Assembly: GCA_023511295.1 (NCBI GenBank)
Contig: JAIMBT010000012.1
Location: 1 to 64,000, forward strand
Direction of reading: 5' to 3'
From: Alicyclobacillus sp.
GTDB lineage: Bacteria > Bacillota > Bacilli > Alicyclobacillales > Alicyclobacillaceae
DNA length: 64,000 nt
How positions within the stretch are numbered: the first letter of the stretch is position 1; each line of letters starts with the position of its first letter. Below the pieces are notes generated by a model. The model made no database searches, had not been told where the DNA came from, and was given only the letters and a program-made list of their open reading frames with translations. The translations under genes and the position numbers were made by a program. Positions 38,766 to 47,330 of this stretch are shown here, in pieces.

Positions 38766-39907
38766 TCTTCGTACCGGTGATTCTGTTTCTGGTCATCTGG
38801 TTCTGGAACCGCCTGTGGTTTCGCGTGGTCCGCGGACAGCTGGAGGTGGACGTGACCGTGCGAGCGCGGGCCGTGGAGATGGGGGGCCCGTGTGCCATCG
38901 CGGTTCGCGTGCGGAACCTGAGCTGGTTACCGTGCCCCTCGGTGCACCTGTCGCTCGAACTCCCACCGGGACTATCGGCAGACCCGACGGTGCGCCGACC
39001 TGCCATCTCGTGGAACACATACGTGATGATGCGTCAGGAAGTCGTGGTGGAGGCGGTCTGCTACGGGTGGCGCCGGGGATTGCAGGATTTTCGCAGCAAG
39101 CCGGTGGTGTTGCGGGTGAACGATGGGTTCGGCATCCGCGACCTGTTTCTTACGCGTGAGGTGGCGGGTGAGGTGGTGGTGTATCCCGCGGGTGGCGGTG
39201 TACCGGCCGCGATACCCAGCCTGCGCGCCTTAAACGGCGAGTTGGAGCAGCGGCGCTGGCTGTATCCGGACGAGGCGCTGTTGCGCGGAATTCGCGCCTA
39301 CCAGCTGGGAGATCCGCTGAAACACGTGGCGTGGCAGGCGAGTGCCCGCATGGGGATCTGGATGACCAAGGAGTTCTCGTCCTCTGCTGATGTATCGGCG
39401 ACCCTGGTGTTGAATGGCCAATTCTATGAACCGCACTGGAACGGGACCCAAGCCGCGACGTTTGACCAGCTGTGCGGTGCTGCCTCGAGCCTGGCGGCGG
39501 CGCTGGAGCGGCAACGCGTCCCGGTCTTCTTCGCGTCCAACGCGGTCTCCCCGGGCAACGTGCGCGCCCACTGGTACGGGCGCCAGTCGGCAGCCAACAT
39601 TCGTTGGCTGGCTGGACGGATGCTGTCCTACACCCATTCGGACCTGGCGGACATCTTACCGAGTGTGCTGGCGCGGACCCCGCAGGACGCGCCGTTGCTG
39701 ATGGTGACCGCGTTCGTATCAGATCGACAGCGGCGCCTGCTGGAGCGAACGGCCCGGGTGCGTTCGCTGTATCTCATCGTCCCGGAGGGGGCGGCCGTGA
39801 CCGCACCCGCCGGAGCGCAGGTGGTCCGGCTGCCTGTCGGTCCTTCGGCGGTGGGCGACGAGTCGCGAGGGGACGAGGTGATGTCGAGTGAATCTCCGCG
39901 AAGGTGA
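38762..39907 (+). CDS. DUF58-domain protein
   Basis: 381 residues. Two N-terminal hydrophobic stretches (FVPVILFLVIWFWNRLWFRV) anchor a cytoplasmic or extracytoplasmic domain. The DUF58 core is GELEQRRWLYPDEALLRGIR then AYQLGDPLKHVAWQASARMG, resembling a vWA-like fold. It is the usual partner of MoxR ATPases. Translation is coupled to the ATPase gene upstream, and the gene overlaps the next one by 20 bases. The precise function is unknown. Confidence 0.9.
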   Translation: MIFVPVILFLVIWFWNRLWFRVVRGQLEVDVTVRARAVEMGGPCAIAVRVRNLSWLPCPSVHLSLELPPGLSADPTVRRPAISWNTYVMMRQEVVVEAVCYGWRRGLQDFRSKPVVLRVNDGFGIRDLFLTREVAGEVVVYPAGGGVPAAIPSLRALNGELEQRRWLYPDEALLRGIRAYQLGDPLKHVAWQASARMGIWMTKEFSSSADVSATLVLNGQFYEPHWNGTQAATFDQLCGAASSLAAALERQRVPVFFASNAVSPGNVRAHWYGRQSAANIRWLAGRMLSYTHSDLADILPSVLARTPQDAPLLMVTAFVSDRQRRLLERTARVRSLYLIVPEGAAVTAPAGAQVVRLPVGPSAVGDESRGDEVMSSESPRR

Positions 39908-41144
39908 ACACGGCACTCGGACGAATGAGTGGCAGCCGGCGCATGGGAACCGCGGTGACCAATCCGGGCGGTTGACCCTCGACGGTATGCCCGGCACGTT
40001 GCGCTGGTTGGCGGTCGAAATGTGCGTCCCAGGCGCGTACGCCTTGTACGCAACCTTCCTCGGCGGGAGCCGACTGAATTGGCTGGATACGGGGGGCGTC
40101 CTCATCGGTTTGCTGGTGATGGTCGCGGCAGCGGCCTATACCCTTCGCCGCAGTGGTCGGCTGCGCTTTGCGTACGGCATCGCGCTGCTGTGGGTCGTGG
40201 GGATGGAACTGTTCTGGGTTGGTCGGCGTGGCCCTGTCGCCGAATCCGCCTACGTCGCGCCCTTCCTCGCTGCAGCCGTGCTGTATCGATTGATACGGCT
40301 CTATCAATCGGCATCGCTCGTCGAAGAGAACCGCAGCGCGTTTCTGGTGGACGGGGTGCTCTCGTGCGTGGCGCTGGTGTTTCTCGCTGCGGGGGGCGGC
40401 CTGCGAACGACCGTGGGTGGATGGTTGCTCGTGACGATGGCGGTTCGGGCCTACCTCCTGTGGGCGGTGCAACGACTGGAGGTCGGGAACGCCGGCGGTT
40501 TCCGGACGGCCGGTTGGGTGGCGGGGCTGGTCGCCGCCGTCCTTTTCCTCGGGCCGCTCGTGCTCCGCTACGGATTGCAGGGCGTCGGGTACTTGTTTGC
40601 GTTGGCGGCCGTTCCGTTCCTCTACGTGATAGGACGGGTGTGGCCGAGTTTGCACTTTCACCGCTCGGGACTGAACATGCGTCAAATGCCGGTCTTGGAG
40701 CCGGCTCAACGCGAGCAGCAGGGAACGGTGCACGGCTTCGACACCGGGGCGGTCCTCCACCTCGCTCTGTACGTCGTGCTCGTGTTGCTCCTGGTGCTGG
40801 CGTTCGTGCGGTTTCGCCGCCGGCGTCGACCCGCTGCCGCCGCTGCCGCGGTGCACGCGGTTCAGACCCGGCGGACGTGGATTCGCAACCAGGCCTCCCT
40901 GCGGTTCGTTGCGACGGACCATCCGGTCCGGCAGCGCTACCAAGCCTTTCTTCGACGCTGGTCTGCAGCGGGAAGCGAGTTGTCCCCGAACGAGACGCCG
41001 CGGGAGTATGAGGTGCGCTTGCGACGGTCGCCCACCACTCAGGACAGAGGCGGCTTGACATCGGAAGACGTCGCACTGCGCGAGCGTTATGAAGCCGTGC
41101 GGTATGGGGAGCAAGTCGTCGCAGAATCCGGGGACCCGAAGTAG
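39888..41144 (+). CDS. Membrane protein with C-terminal DUF4129-like domain
   Basis: 418 residues, about eight to nine hydrophobic segments up to residue 310 (LWVVGMELFWV, FLVDGVLSCVALVFLAAGGG, ALYVVLVLLLVLAFVRFRRR), then a soluble tail. RQRYQAFLRRWSAAGSELSP and NETPREYEVRLRR resemble the DUF4129 domain. In most MoxR-DUF58 operons the third gene is a transglutaminase/DUF4129 fusion; no transglutaminase catalytic Cys-His-Asp motif is visible here. GTG 39888 lies within the end of the DUF58 gene. The assignment comes mainly from position and tail. Confidence 0.68.
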   Translation: MNLREGEHGTRTNEWQPAHGNRGDQSGRLTLDGMPGTLRWLAVEMCVPGAYALYATFLGGSRLNWLDTGGVLIGLLVMVAAAAYTLRRSGRLRFAYGIALLWVVGMELFWVGRRGPVAESAYVAPFLAAAVLYRLIRLYQSASLVEENRSAFLVDGVLSCVALVFLAAGGGLRTTVGGWLLVTMAVRAYLLWAVQRLEVGNAGGFRTAGWVAGLVAAVLFLGPLVLRYGLQGVGYLFALAAVPFLYVIGRVWPSLHFHRSGLNMRQMPVLEPAQREQQGTVHGFDTGAVLHLALYVVLVLLLVLAFVRFRRRRRPAAAAAAVHAVQTRRTWIRNQASLRFVATDHPVRQRYQAFLRRWSAAGSELSPNETPREYEVRLRRSPTTQDRGGLTSEDVALRERYEAVRYGEQVVAESGDPK

Positions 41145-41215
41145 GCTGGGAGGGTGACGGAGGGTTGGAAGCGTGGGCACAGACCCGGGCCGCCCGCGGT
41201 CGGCCCGGATTGCAC

Positions 41216-41692
41216 TCACTCGGAGAAAGCGCCGTACTGGCCGTGAAAGTACAGGAGCGGCCGTTTGGAGGGGTCGACCTCGCTCGTTTCCGGTGACCCG
41301 ATGTAAATAAAGTGATCTCCGCCGTCCAACTGGTGCACCAAGCGGCACTCGAGGTGTCCGACCGTATCCGGCAGGATGGGCAACCCGAGCGCACCGCGGT
41401 GGAACGCCAAGGATGCGAACTTGTCGTCGTCTCGGCGGGCGAAGTGGTTGGAGAGATGGGCTTGGTCGTCTGCCAGGATATTCACCGCGAACGCGCCGGA
41501 CGCCTGAATGACAGGGTTGGTCGACGACTGTTTGTCGACACAGATGAGCACGTACGGCGGGTTGAGCGACAGCGAGCAGAACGCGGACACCGTGAGGCCG
41601 CTGTTGACCCCGTTATGGGTTGCGGTCACAACCGTCACGCCGCTGGCGAACCGTCCCAGCACCTGGCGAAACGCGTCGGATTCGATGGGCAT
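41216..41692 (-). CDS. Flavin reductase-like FMN-binding protein
   Basis: A 158-residue split-barrel protein: FRQVLGRFASGVTVVTATHN, SGLTVSAFCSLSLNPPYVLI, GAFAVNILADDQAHLSNHFA, then VGHLECRLVHQLDGGDHFIY. This matches the flavin reductase/HpaC family, which supplies reduced flavin to monooxygenases. ATG 41692 follows GAGG. No partner oxygenase lies nearby, so the partner is unknown. It sits downstream of the LysO-like gene with an 86-base gap. Confidence 0.88.
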   Translation of the reverse strand: MPIESDAFRQVLGRFASGVTVVTATHNGVNSGLTVSAFCSLSLNPPYVLICVDKQSSTNPVIQASGAFAVNILADDQAHLSNHFARRDDDKFASLAFHRGALGLPILPDTVGHLECRLVHQLDGGDHFIYIGSPETSEVDPSKRPLLYFHGQYGAFSE

Positions 41693-41778
41693 GGTGTGAC
41701 CTCCTCGTTCGACGTGCGCGCGCCGACGCGCGGCGCCGCTACACCCGACCATTGTACCAAAATCGCGAGCCGTGTGGG

Positions 41779-42828
41779 TCAACGAAACCAGTGACACACC
41801 AGGGGGATGGCGACCGGGACCACGGCGGACGTCAGCGCCCCGTTGACAAACGCGTACAGAAGCCCCGCTTGGGACGTTCCGACGCGCGCAAACAACATCA
41901 GGGTGGTATCCATCGTCGTTGCCCCGCCCACGGCGATGGCCGGACCGACTCGCCCTCGTTCGGCGAGCAGCGGGATGGTGACGAAGCACAGAATTTCGCG
42001 CATGACGTTGGCCAGAAACGCAACCGTCCCAGCCGCAGGACCGACCAACTGATTGAGCACGATGGCGGCGAGGGAGTACCAACCTTGACCGAGCGCCGCG
42101 CCGAGCGACACAGACCACGGCACGTGGGTTGCCATCGCACCTGCGGCGCCCCCGATACCGCTCCCGACGACCGACGCGAAGGGGAAGACGAACATCCGCC
42201 AACTGGCCTGACGAAGATGTGACCAGAACCGCGGGTCTCCTCCGAGGGCGAGCCCTATCCCGAGGAGCATCACCGCGAAGACCACATTCAACCATGGGTT
42301 AGCCACGCGCAGGAGGTGCGGGAAGCGCCAGCCGAGAACACAGCCCGACCCGAGCGAGGCCAGAATGAATACGGGTAAACCGATGCGAACCGCCCTGGGG
42401 CGAGCGCTGTCGACCGACGCTGCGGGTGAGCTGGGACCTTCCGTTGCGCCGGGTGAGTTCGCGCGGGCTGCCGGCGGTTCCTTGGGTTCCACAAGCGCTG
42501 CGGACGGCCCCTCCGACGGCCGTCCGCAGACCGGTCTGCCAGCGAGGTTTCGCCGCAGCTCCATCGGAAGCAGCCAAACCGCAGCCAGAAACCCCGCCAT
42601 ACCGGCTCCCGCCATGGCCAGGCAGGCGATGGTGAGGGACTGCCAACCGAGTTGGGGAAGGTCGTGCATCAAACGGCGATTGGCGCCCAGTTGGTTGCCG
42701 AGGACCAAGATGAGAAACAACAGGCAAGGTGTCACCAACCACCCGGAGCGGCGGATCCACGGTGCGTTCGGCGGAGACTTCCGGCCGACGGCGACACCAC
42801 ACAGGAACGTGAGGACGAACCAATACAT
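41779..42828 (-). CDS. LysO-family (DUF340) lysine exporter-like membrane protein
   Basis: 349 residues with about eight membrane helices. The C-terminal half has VFAVMLLGIGLALGGDPRFW, SVSLGAALGQGWYSLAAIVL, REILCFVTIPLLAERGRVGP, then IAVGGATTMDTTLMLFARVG, matching LysO/YbjE. A long Pro/Ala-rich linker (residues about 115-160) separates the two halves, more than in E. coli LysO. ATG 42828 starts at a plausible hydrophobic N-terminus. It lies one base from scoB and may be co-transcribed. Lysine as substrate is inferred from family. Confidence 0.8.
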   Translation of the reverse strand: MYWFVLTFLCGVAVGRKSPPNAPWIRRSGWLVTPCLLFLILVLGNQLGANRRLMHDLPQLGWQSLTIACLAMAGAGMAGFLAAVWLLPMELRRNLAGRPVCGRPSEGPSAALVEPKEPPAARANSPGATEGPSSPAASVDSARPRAVRIGLPVFILASLGSGCVLGWRFPHLLRVANPWLNVVFAVMLLGIGLALGGDPRFWSHLRQASWRMFVFPFASVVGSGIGGAAGAMATHVPWSVSLGAALGQGWYSLAAIVLNQLVGPAAGTVAFLANVMREILCFVTIPLLAERGRVGPAIAVGGATTMDTTLMLFARVGTSQAGLLYAFVNGALTSAVVPVAIPLVCHWFR

Positions 42829-42829
42829 C

Positions 42830-43504
42830 CTAGACGGCTCGGCGCCGCGTCGCAATCGGCTGGACGCCCGAATCCGGAATGTGGAGCGGCGCGCCCGTCA
42901 ACTTCTGGACCTCTTCGGGCGAGTGGCCATCCGCGACCTCGCGCAGGACCAAGCCTTGCGGCGTGACGTCGATGACGGCGTAGTCCGTGATGATTCGGTG
43001 GACAACGCGCCGACCGGTGAGGGGCAGGGTGCACGCTTCAAGGATCTTCGGTTCGCCGTGCTTGTTCACGTGTTCCATCGTCACAATCACGCGCTTCGCG
43101 CCATGCACCAGGTCCATCGCGCCCCCCATCCCCTTGATCATCTTTCCGGGAATCATCCAGTTGGCAAGGTCGCCCTCCTGCGAGACTTCCATACCGCCGA
43201 GGATGGCGACGTCGATGTGACCACCGCGAATCATCGCGAACGACTCGGCGCTGTCAAAGAACGCGGCACCGGGCAGGGTGGTGACGGTTTCCTTCCCGGC
43301 GTTGATGAGGTCCGGGTCCACCTCGGCCTCCGTCGGGTAGGGCCCGGTTCCGAGCAACCCGTTCTCAGAGTGCAGCATGATCTGGATGCCCTCAGGGATG
43401 TAGTTCGCGACGAGCGTCGGCATCCCAATGCCGAGGTTCACGTAATCCCCATCATGAATCTCGAGTGCCGCCCGCTGGACAATCTGTTCACGGGTCAACG
43501 GCAT
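42830..43504 (-). CDS. scoB: 3-oxoacid CoA-transferase subunit B
   Basis: A 224-residue CoA-transferase class I beta subunit. [40 protein letters not shown] (catalytic Glu in SENG), [20 protein letters not shown] and [20 protein letters not shown] are diagnostic. With ScoA it transfers CoA from succinyl-CoA to acetoacetate or similar 3-oxoacids. AGGAG precedes the ATG. It follows scoA by 70 bases on the same strand. Confidence 0.95.
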   Translation of the reverse strand: MPLTREQIVQRAALEIHDGDYVNLGIGMPTLVANYIPEGIQIMLHSENGLLGTGPYPTEAEVDPDLINAGKETVTTLPGAAFFDSAESFAMIRGGHIDVAILGGMEVSQEGDLANWMIPGKMIKGMGGAMDLVHGAKRVIVTMEHVNKHGEPKILEACTLPLTGRRVVHRIITDYAVIDVTPQGLVLREVADGHSPEEVQKLTGAPLHIPDSGVQPIATRRRAV

Positions 43505-43574
43505 GGTTCATCCACTCCTTTTTGAGGCCGCCGTGCGCGGCCGGGCATGAGGCGGAATTCGGTTCCGGGCGCCG

Positions 43575-44267
43575 TCAGGCGCGCACGGTGCGCTTTTCGA
43601 TCCGCTTCTGGTAGCTGGCACCCACGACGACGCGCTGGACGTAGATACTCGGCGTGTGGATTTCGTTCGGATCTAACGCCCCGGGTTCGACCAACTCTTC
43701 CACCTCGACGATGGTCACTTTGCCAGCGGCGGCCATCATGGGATTGAAGTTGCGCGCGGTCTTGCGATACACTACGTTTCCGAACTTATCTGCCTTCCAC
43801 CCTTTGATGAGGGCAAAGTCTCCGCGAATCGGCATCTCGAGAACGTATGCTTTCCCGTCGATTTCACGCGTTTCCTTTCCCTCCGCAATCACGGTGCCCA
43901 CGCCGGTTGGCGTGTAGAAGCCGCCAATCCCCGCGCCGCCCGCACGGATGCGTTCGGCGAGCGTCCCCTGAGGCACCAGCTCCACTTCCAGTTCGCCGTT
44001 CAGGAATTGGCGCTCAAACGTCTTGTTTTCTCCGACGTACGACGACACCATCTTCCGAATTTGCCGCGTTTGCAGCAGCAGTCCCAGCCCCCAGTCGTCC
44101 ACACCACAGTTGTTGCTGACGCACGTAAGGTCTTTGGTGCCTTGGTCGCGGAGTGCCGCAATCAGGTTTTCCGGTATGCCCACCAATCCGAATCCACCGA
44201 CCAGCAGGGTGGCGCCGTCAGGGATATCGCGGACGGCCTCCGCGGCCGACGGATACACTTTGTTCAT
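43575..44267 (-). CDS. scoA: 3-oxoacid CoA-transferase subunit A
   Basis: A 230-residue alpha subunit. [40 protein letters not shown] (CoA-binding), [36 protein letters not shown] and [20 protein letters not shown] are typical. The start follows GAGGAGGGATC-type ribosome sequence (GGAGG, minus strand). It is divergent from the riboswitch-controlled NlpC/P60 gene. With scoB it forms a heterotetrameric enzyme of ketone-body or short-chain acid use. Confidence 0.95.
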   Translation of the reverse strand: MNKVYPSAAEAVRDIPDGATLLVGGFGLVGIPENLIAALRDQGTKDLTCVSNNCGVDDWGLGLLLQTRQIRKMVSSYVGENKTFERQFLNGELEVELVPQGTLAERIRAGGAGIGGFYTPTGVGTVIAEGKETREIDGKAYVLEMPIRGDFALIKGWKADKFGNVVYRKTARNFNPMMAAAGKVTIVEVEELVEPGALDPNEIHTPSIYVQRVVVGASYQKRIEKRTVRA

Positions 44268-44395
44268 GCAGGATCCCTCCTCGAGACGACACGCGTTCTA
44301 CCATCATTACCGCATATCTGGCGCGTCGATTGCAAGCGGTTTCGAGCGAGTGCAAACTTTGTACGAAAAGGTTCGCAAAATAGAAAAAGTGATAC

Positions 44396-44425
44396 TTGCT
44401 GTCGAAAAAGCGCGTCCCGTATAAT
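44396..44425 (+). promoter_or_regulatory. Promoter of the riboswitch/NlpC transcript
   Basis: TTGCTG (44396-44401) and a perfect TATAAT (44420-44425), 18-base spacing. The predicted start near 44432 coincides with the beginning of the riboswitch. Confidence 0.7.
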
Positions 44426-44431
44426 AGAAAA

Positions 44432-44570
44432 CGTAGGTAACACCAATATTCCGAACTTCCATGCTGGAAGACGGGGGAAAACATTTTGGGGCGAATCCGC
44501 CAACCCGTTTGAGGGTTTGCGGTAGGGAAGGCCCGTTCCCGAGCCCGTCAGCTAACCTCGTAGGAAGCAA
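44432..44570 (+). ncRNA. Cyclic di-AMP riboswitch (ydaO-yuaA)
   Basis: The leader of the LysM/NlpC gene carries the conserved ydaO blocks in order: GGGGGAAAACATTTTGGGGC then GAATCCGCC, a GGGAAGGCCCGTTCCCGAG arm, and the highly conserved CCCGTCAGCTAACCTCGTAG near 44544-44563. This class usually represses wall-hydrolase and osmolyte genes when c-di-AMP is high. It ends only a few bases before the ribosome site, so control may be translational as well as transcriptional. The class is firm; boundaries are approximate. Confidence 0.9.
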
Positions 44571-44576
44571 AGGGGC

Positions 44577-45410
44577 ATGCGCGTGAAACCTTTGGTGGGT
44601 CGTATCGTGGCGTCTGCCTTGGCGTGTCTCGCGGCCGTACCATCTTCAGCGTACGCGGCGACACACAAGGTCCAATCGGGAGAATCCCTCTGGAGCCTGT
44701 CGGAGAGGTATCACGTGAGCGTTTCGACGCTCGAGCAAGTGAATCACCTACATACCACGACGTTGTACATCGGTCAAATGTTACAGATCCCTTCCGGCTC
44801 CTCCTCCGCGTCCCGTCCCGCTTCAGCGCCAAAGCAGACCGGGACGGTGGTGGTCACCCTTCGTGAAGGGCAGACCATCTGGTCGTTGGCCCAAGACTAC
44901 GGCGTCTCTGTCCAGTCCATCTTGAACGCAAACGGACTGACCGCGCACAGCGTGGTGATGGTGGGCGAGAAGGTGAAGGTGCCGCGCGGCAGTGCGCCGT
45001 CCCTCTCCGGTCGGTCGGAAAGCAGCATCAACACGGTGTTGGCGGATGCGCTCCTCGGGCAGAACATCGTGGCGTATGCGAAGCAGTTTGAAGGTTCGCC
45101 GTACCGCTGGGGAGGAGAGTCTCCCTCCGGCTTCGACTGTTCCGGGTACGTGCAATTCGTGCTCGGCCATTTCGGAATTTCCGTTGGGCGAACCAGTTAC
45201 AGTCAAGCGCAGGCTGGGACGGCCGTGTCCCTGAACGACCTGCAACCAGGAGACCTCGTGTTCTTTGATACCGACGGCTCCGGCGCTTCGCACAGCGGCA
45301 TCTACATCGGGGCCGGTGAATTCATCAACGCCGAAGACCGCGGCGTCCGCATTGACAGCATCTCGGGATACTGGGCGTCACACTATGTCGGCGCACGGCG
45401 GGTCATTTGA
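44577..45410 (+). CDS. LysM-NlpC/P60 cell-wall endopeptidase
   Basis: 277 residues. A signal peptide ends near AYA (residue 27). Two LysM domains follow (HKVQSGESLWSLSERYHVSV and VTLREGQTIWSLAQDYGVSV). The NlpC/P60 domain has YRWGGESPSGFDCSGYVQFV (catalytic Cys), GDLVFFDTDGSGASHSGIYI (His) and the C-terminal SHYVGARRVI. It cleaves peptide cross-links in peptidoglycan and is secreted. ATG 44577 is close to AAAGGGG; GTG 44583 has better spacing and is possible. Expression is controlled by the c-di-AMP riboswitch just upstream. Confidence 0.93.
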   Translation: MRVKPLVGRIVASALACLAAVPSSAYAATHKVQSGESLWSLSERYHVSVSTLEQVNHLHTTTLYIGQMLQIPSGSSSASRPASAPKQTGTVVVTLREGQTIWSLAQDYGVSVQSILNANGLTAHSVVMVGEKVKVPRGSAPSLSGRSESSINTVLADALLGQNIVAYAKQFEGSPYRWGGESPSGFDCSGYVQFVLGHFGISVGRTSYSQAQAGTAVSLNDLQPGDLVFFDTDGSGASHSGIYIGAGEFINAEDRGVRIDSISGYWASHYVGARRVI

Positions 45411-45433
45411 GTCGCCCGGCGGCCTGACCTTCT

Positions 45434-45475
45434 GAAGACAGCGGATGTCCCCTTGCGGGGACATCCGCTGTCTTC
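45434..45475 (+). terminator. Perfect 19-bp hairpin after the NlpC gene
   Basis: GAAGACAGCGGATGTCCCC pairs perfectly with its complement across a TTGC loop, 24 bases after the stop codon. It lacks a clear T-run (followed by GTCCGCTACC), so it may act as a 3'-end stabiliser or Rho-assisted terminator rather than a classic intrinsic terminator. Confidence 0.6.
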
Positions 45476-45580
45476 GTCCGCTACCGAAACCCCGTCTCAT
45501 CCGTCACAACGGTCGGGCGACACTGGGCACTCGTCTGCGCATGTGCGGGTCCAAACCCCTCTGCATGCGGGTGCCGCGGC

Positions 45581-45739
45581 TCAGGTGAGGACGTGGACAG
45601 ATACGAAACCAGCGGTCGTCAGCACCAACAAGACGGCGATGGTGGCAGCAACCCGCTCCGCAGTACGCCAAACCTTCATAAAAGTCACAATGGGGTTATT
45701 CTGGGGTGTCGATTTGGGTTGTTCAGACTGGTGTTCCAT
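45581..45739 (-). CDS. Small single-pass membrane protein
   Basis: 52 residues: a polar N-terminus MEHQSEQPKSTPQNNPIVTF, then MKVWRTAERVAATIAVLLVL and TTAGFVSVHVLT, giving one C-terminal membrane helix. ATG 45739 is eight bases after AAGGAGCG, a strong ribosome site, which favours this start over longer ones. Positive residues before the helix suggest an inside N-terminus. The family is not recognised; the gene stands alone. Confidence 0.55.
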   Translation of the reverse strand: MEHQSEQPKSTPQNNPIVTFMKVWRTAERVAATIAVLLVLTTAGFVSVHVLT

Positions 45740-45949
45740 TCGCCGAACGCTCCTTCGTGAGGGCGGTTTGTCGCCTGTCACACCTCGAGTGTAGCATGAT
45801 GGTGGAAGGGATGGTTGGGAAACGTTTGGGGATTTTGTGAAGGAACGTTGACATGCGCCGCGGCGCGAAGGTGTGCTGCTTCGGGGTGATTCCATCGGAA
45901 ATGGTCCAGCAAAGTTGAACCTGCTGTCCCCGCGTATCGACCAGCCGAG

Positions 45950-45990
45950 CGCACCGAGGGGCTGACTCCTTGCGAGCCCCTCGGCGCCGT
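45950..45990. terminator. Hairpin between convergent transcription units
   Basis: GCACCGAGGGGCT and AGCCCCTCGGCGC form a strong stem around an 11-base loop. It lies just beyond the stop of the minus-strand small ORF at 45994. T-runs are lacking, so the terminator role is tentative. Confidence 0.45.
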
Positions 45991-45993
45991 TCG

Positions 45994-46188
45994 CTACGTG
46001 AGCGGCGAGCGCTTCTTCAACGTACCGGCCCGACGTGCGTCGCTCGGCTTGGCGGTCAAATCAGGGTCGACCGCGCGGGCGTCTCCATGCACCTCATAGC
46101 GAGCGGTTCCGCTTGCCGCAAATGCCCCGACGTCGGTCACGCCACTGCGTCGGTACGTGTACCCAGGATTCCGGTGTGACACCTTCAT
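45994..46188 (-). CDS. Small hypothetical protein
   Basis: 64 residues starting MKVSHRNPGYTYRRSGVTDV and ending RAGTLKKRSPLT. ATG 46188 follows AGGGGGG by about eight bases. The product is basic with no membrane helix or signal. It is followed by a strong hairpin, which supports a real transcription unit. The family is not recognised; it could be a sporulation-associated small protein but nothing proves that. Confidence 0.4.
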   Translation of the reverse strand: MKVSHRNPGYTYRRSGVTDVGAFAASGTARYEVHGDARAVDPDLTAKPSDARRAGTLKKRSPLT

Positions 46189-46271
46189 CGCCAACCCCCC
46201 TGTCGCGCTCCGCGATGGATAGCGGACACGCCGTTTACAGGATGCGCCGCGATGCTCCCCGGTATGTGACG

Positions 46272-47189
46272 CTAGACCCGGGCCCGAGCGGCGTAAGACA
46301 TGGGCTTGGACCACTCCCGAATCTGACGCAAACTGGCGGGCGTGAGAGACGCATCGGCGGCTCGGACCACCTCGGCCATCTGCTCCACGGTCCGCACACC
46401 GGGGATGGCTGTTGCAACGGCAGGGTGCGACCACACGTACGCGAGGGCCATCCCGATGTGGTCGTACAGGGGGTACTCTGGCAGCGCCTTCATCCGGTCC
46501 ACCAAGTGGAGCACTTCGCTCGGGTTGTAATGGATGTAGGTGCCTTCGTTGGCTTTTCGGGCATAATTCCACGTCAGCACGCCGCGACCCAGCACGCCGC
46601 GGGCGATGACGGACCGGCCCAAGGCGGAGATGGTGTCGAGCGCCGCCGCCTCCGGCCTTCTGTCGAGGATGCTGTACTGCATCATGACGCTGGCCATGTT
46701 CGAACGCTGCAGGTAGGCCTCGATGACAGGGGGGCGGATGGACGAGATTCCGTAGCAACGGATGAGTCCAGCTTGCTTCAGCTCTTCAAACGCCTCAATC
46801 ACTTCGTCCATCGGGTCCTCGAGCAATCCCCCGTGGAGTTGGTACAGGTCGATATAATCGGTCTGCAGTCGACGTAAGCTATCGCGTACGGCCTGATGGA
46901 TATATGCCTTCGTCGGGTTCCACGTCCAGCCGGGCCGGCCATCCTCCCAACGATTGCCGACTTTGGTCGCGATGAGGACGCGCGAACGGTTCGTGCCGAG
47001 ACACCGGCCCAGCAAGGATTCGTTCTCGCCCCGCCCGTATAGGTCGGCCGTGTCAAAGAAGTTGATGCCGCCGTCGATAGCGCAAGCGATGATCTCGCGG
47101 GAGACGCGCTCGTCGGCCGGGAGCGACATACAACCCAGCCCAATCTCGCTGACCTCCAACGGACTGTTTCCGAGTGTTCGATAGCGCAC
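46272..47189 (-). CDS. Aldo/keto reductase
   Basis: A 305-residue TIM-barrel oxidoreductase using NADPH. VSEIGLGCMSLPADERVS, then AIDGGINFFDTADLYGRGEN (Asp and Tyr of the catalytic tetrad), VLIATKVGNRWEDGR (Lys), YIDLYQLHGGLLEDPMDEVI (His), and a C-terminal ATAIPGVRTVEQMAEVVRAA binding NADP. GTG 47189 is preferred because GGAGG is seven bases upstream; GTG 47204 is an alternative. It is transcribed alone from a near-consensus promoter with a palindrome in its spacer, suggesting stress or redox control. Confidence 0.92.
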   Translation of the reverse strand: MRYRTLGNSPLEVSEIGLGCMSLPADERVSREIIACAIDGGINFFDTADLYGRGENESLLGRCLGTNRSRVLIATKVGNRWEDGRPGWTWNPTKAYIHQAVRDSLRRLQTDYIDLYQLHGGLLEDPMDEVIEAFEELKQAGLIRCYGISSIRPPVIEAYLQRSNMASVMMQYSILDRRPEAAALDTISALGRSVIARGVLGRGVLTWNYARKANEGTYIHYNPSEVLHLVDRMKALPEYPLYDHIGMALAYVWSHPAVATAIPGVRTVEQMAEVVRAADASLTPASLRQIREWSKPMSYAARARV

Positions 47190-47222
47190 ACCTTCGCCTC
47201 CCACGCAACGCTGTCGCCTCCG

Positions 47223-47251
47223 ATGCTAGATTGTGAAGCGTTCACTGTCAA
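47223..47251 (-). promoter_or_regulatory. Promoter with operator-like palindrome for the aldo/keto reductase
   Basis: Minus strand: TTGACA (47246-47251), 17 bases, TAGCAT (47223-47228). The spacer holds GTGAACGCTTCAC (47233-47245), an inverted repeat of GTGAA around CGC, directly abutting the -35. A repressor bound there would block RNA polymerase. Confidence 0.6.
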
Positions 47252-47330
47252 GGGCTGGGTGTATTCCTCGGCCAACCACCGGGCATCCTGAGCGCAGTGG
47301 AACCCCCAAGCGATGAGGTGATGAATGGTG

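Noticed and set aside
44577-44866. Alternative plus-strand ORF over the NlpC gene start (44624-44866)
   Set aside because: It overlaps the signal peptide and LysM domains of the well-supported gene in another frame and has no ribosome site.
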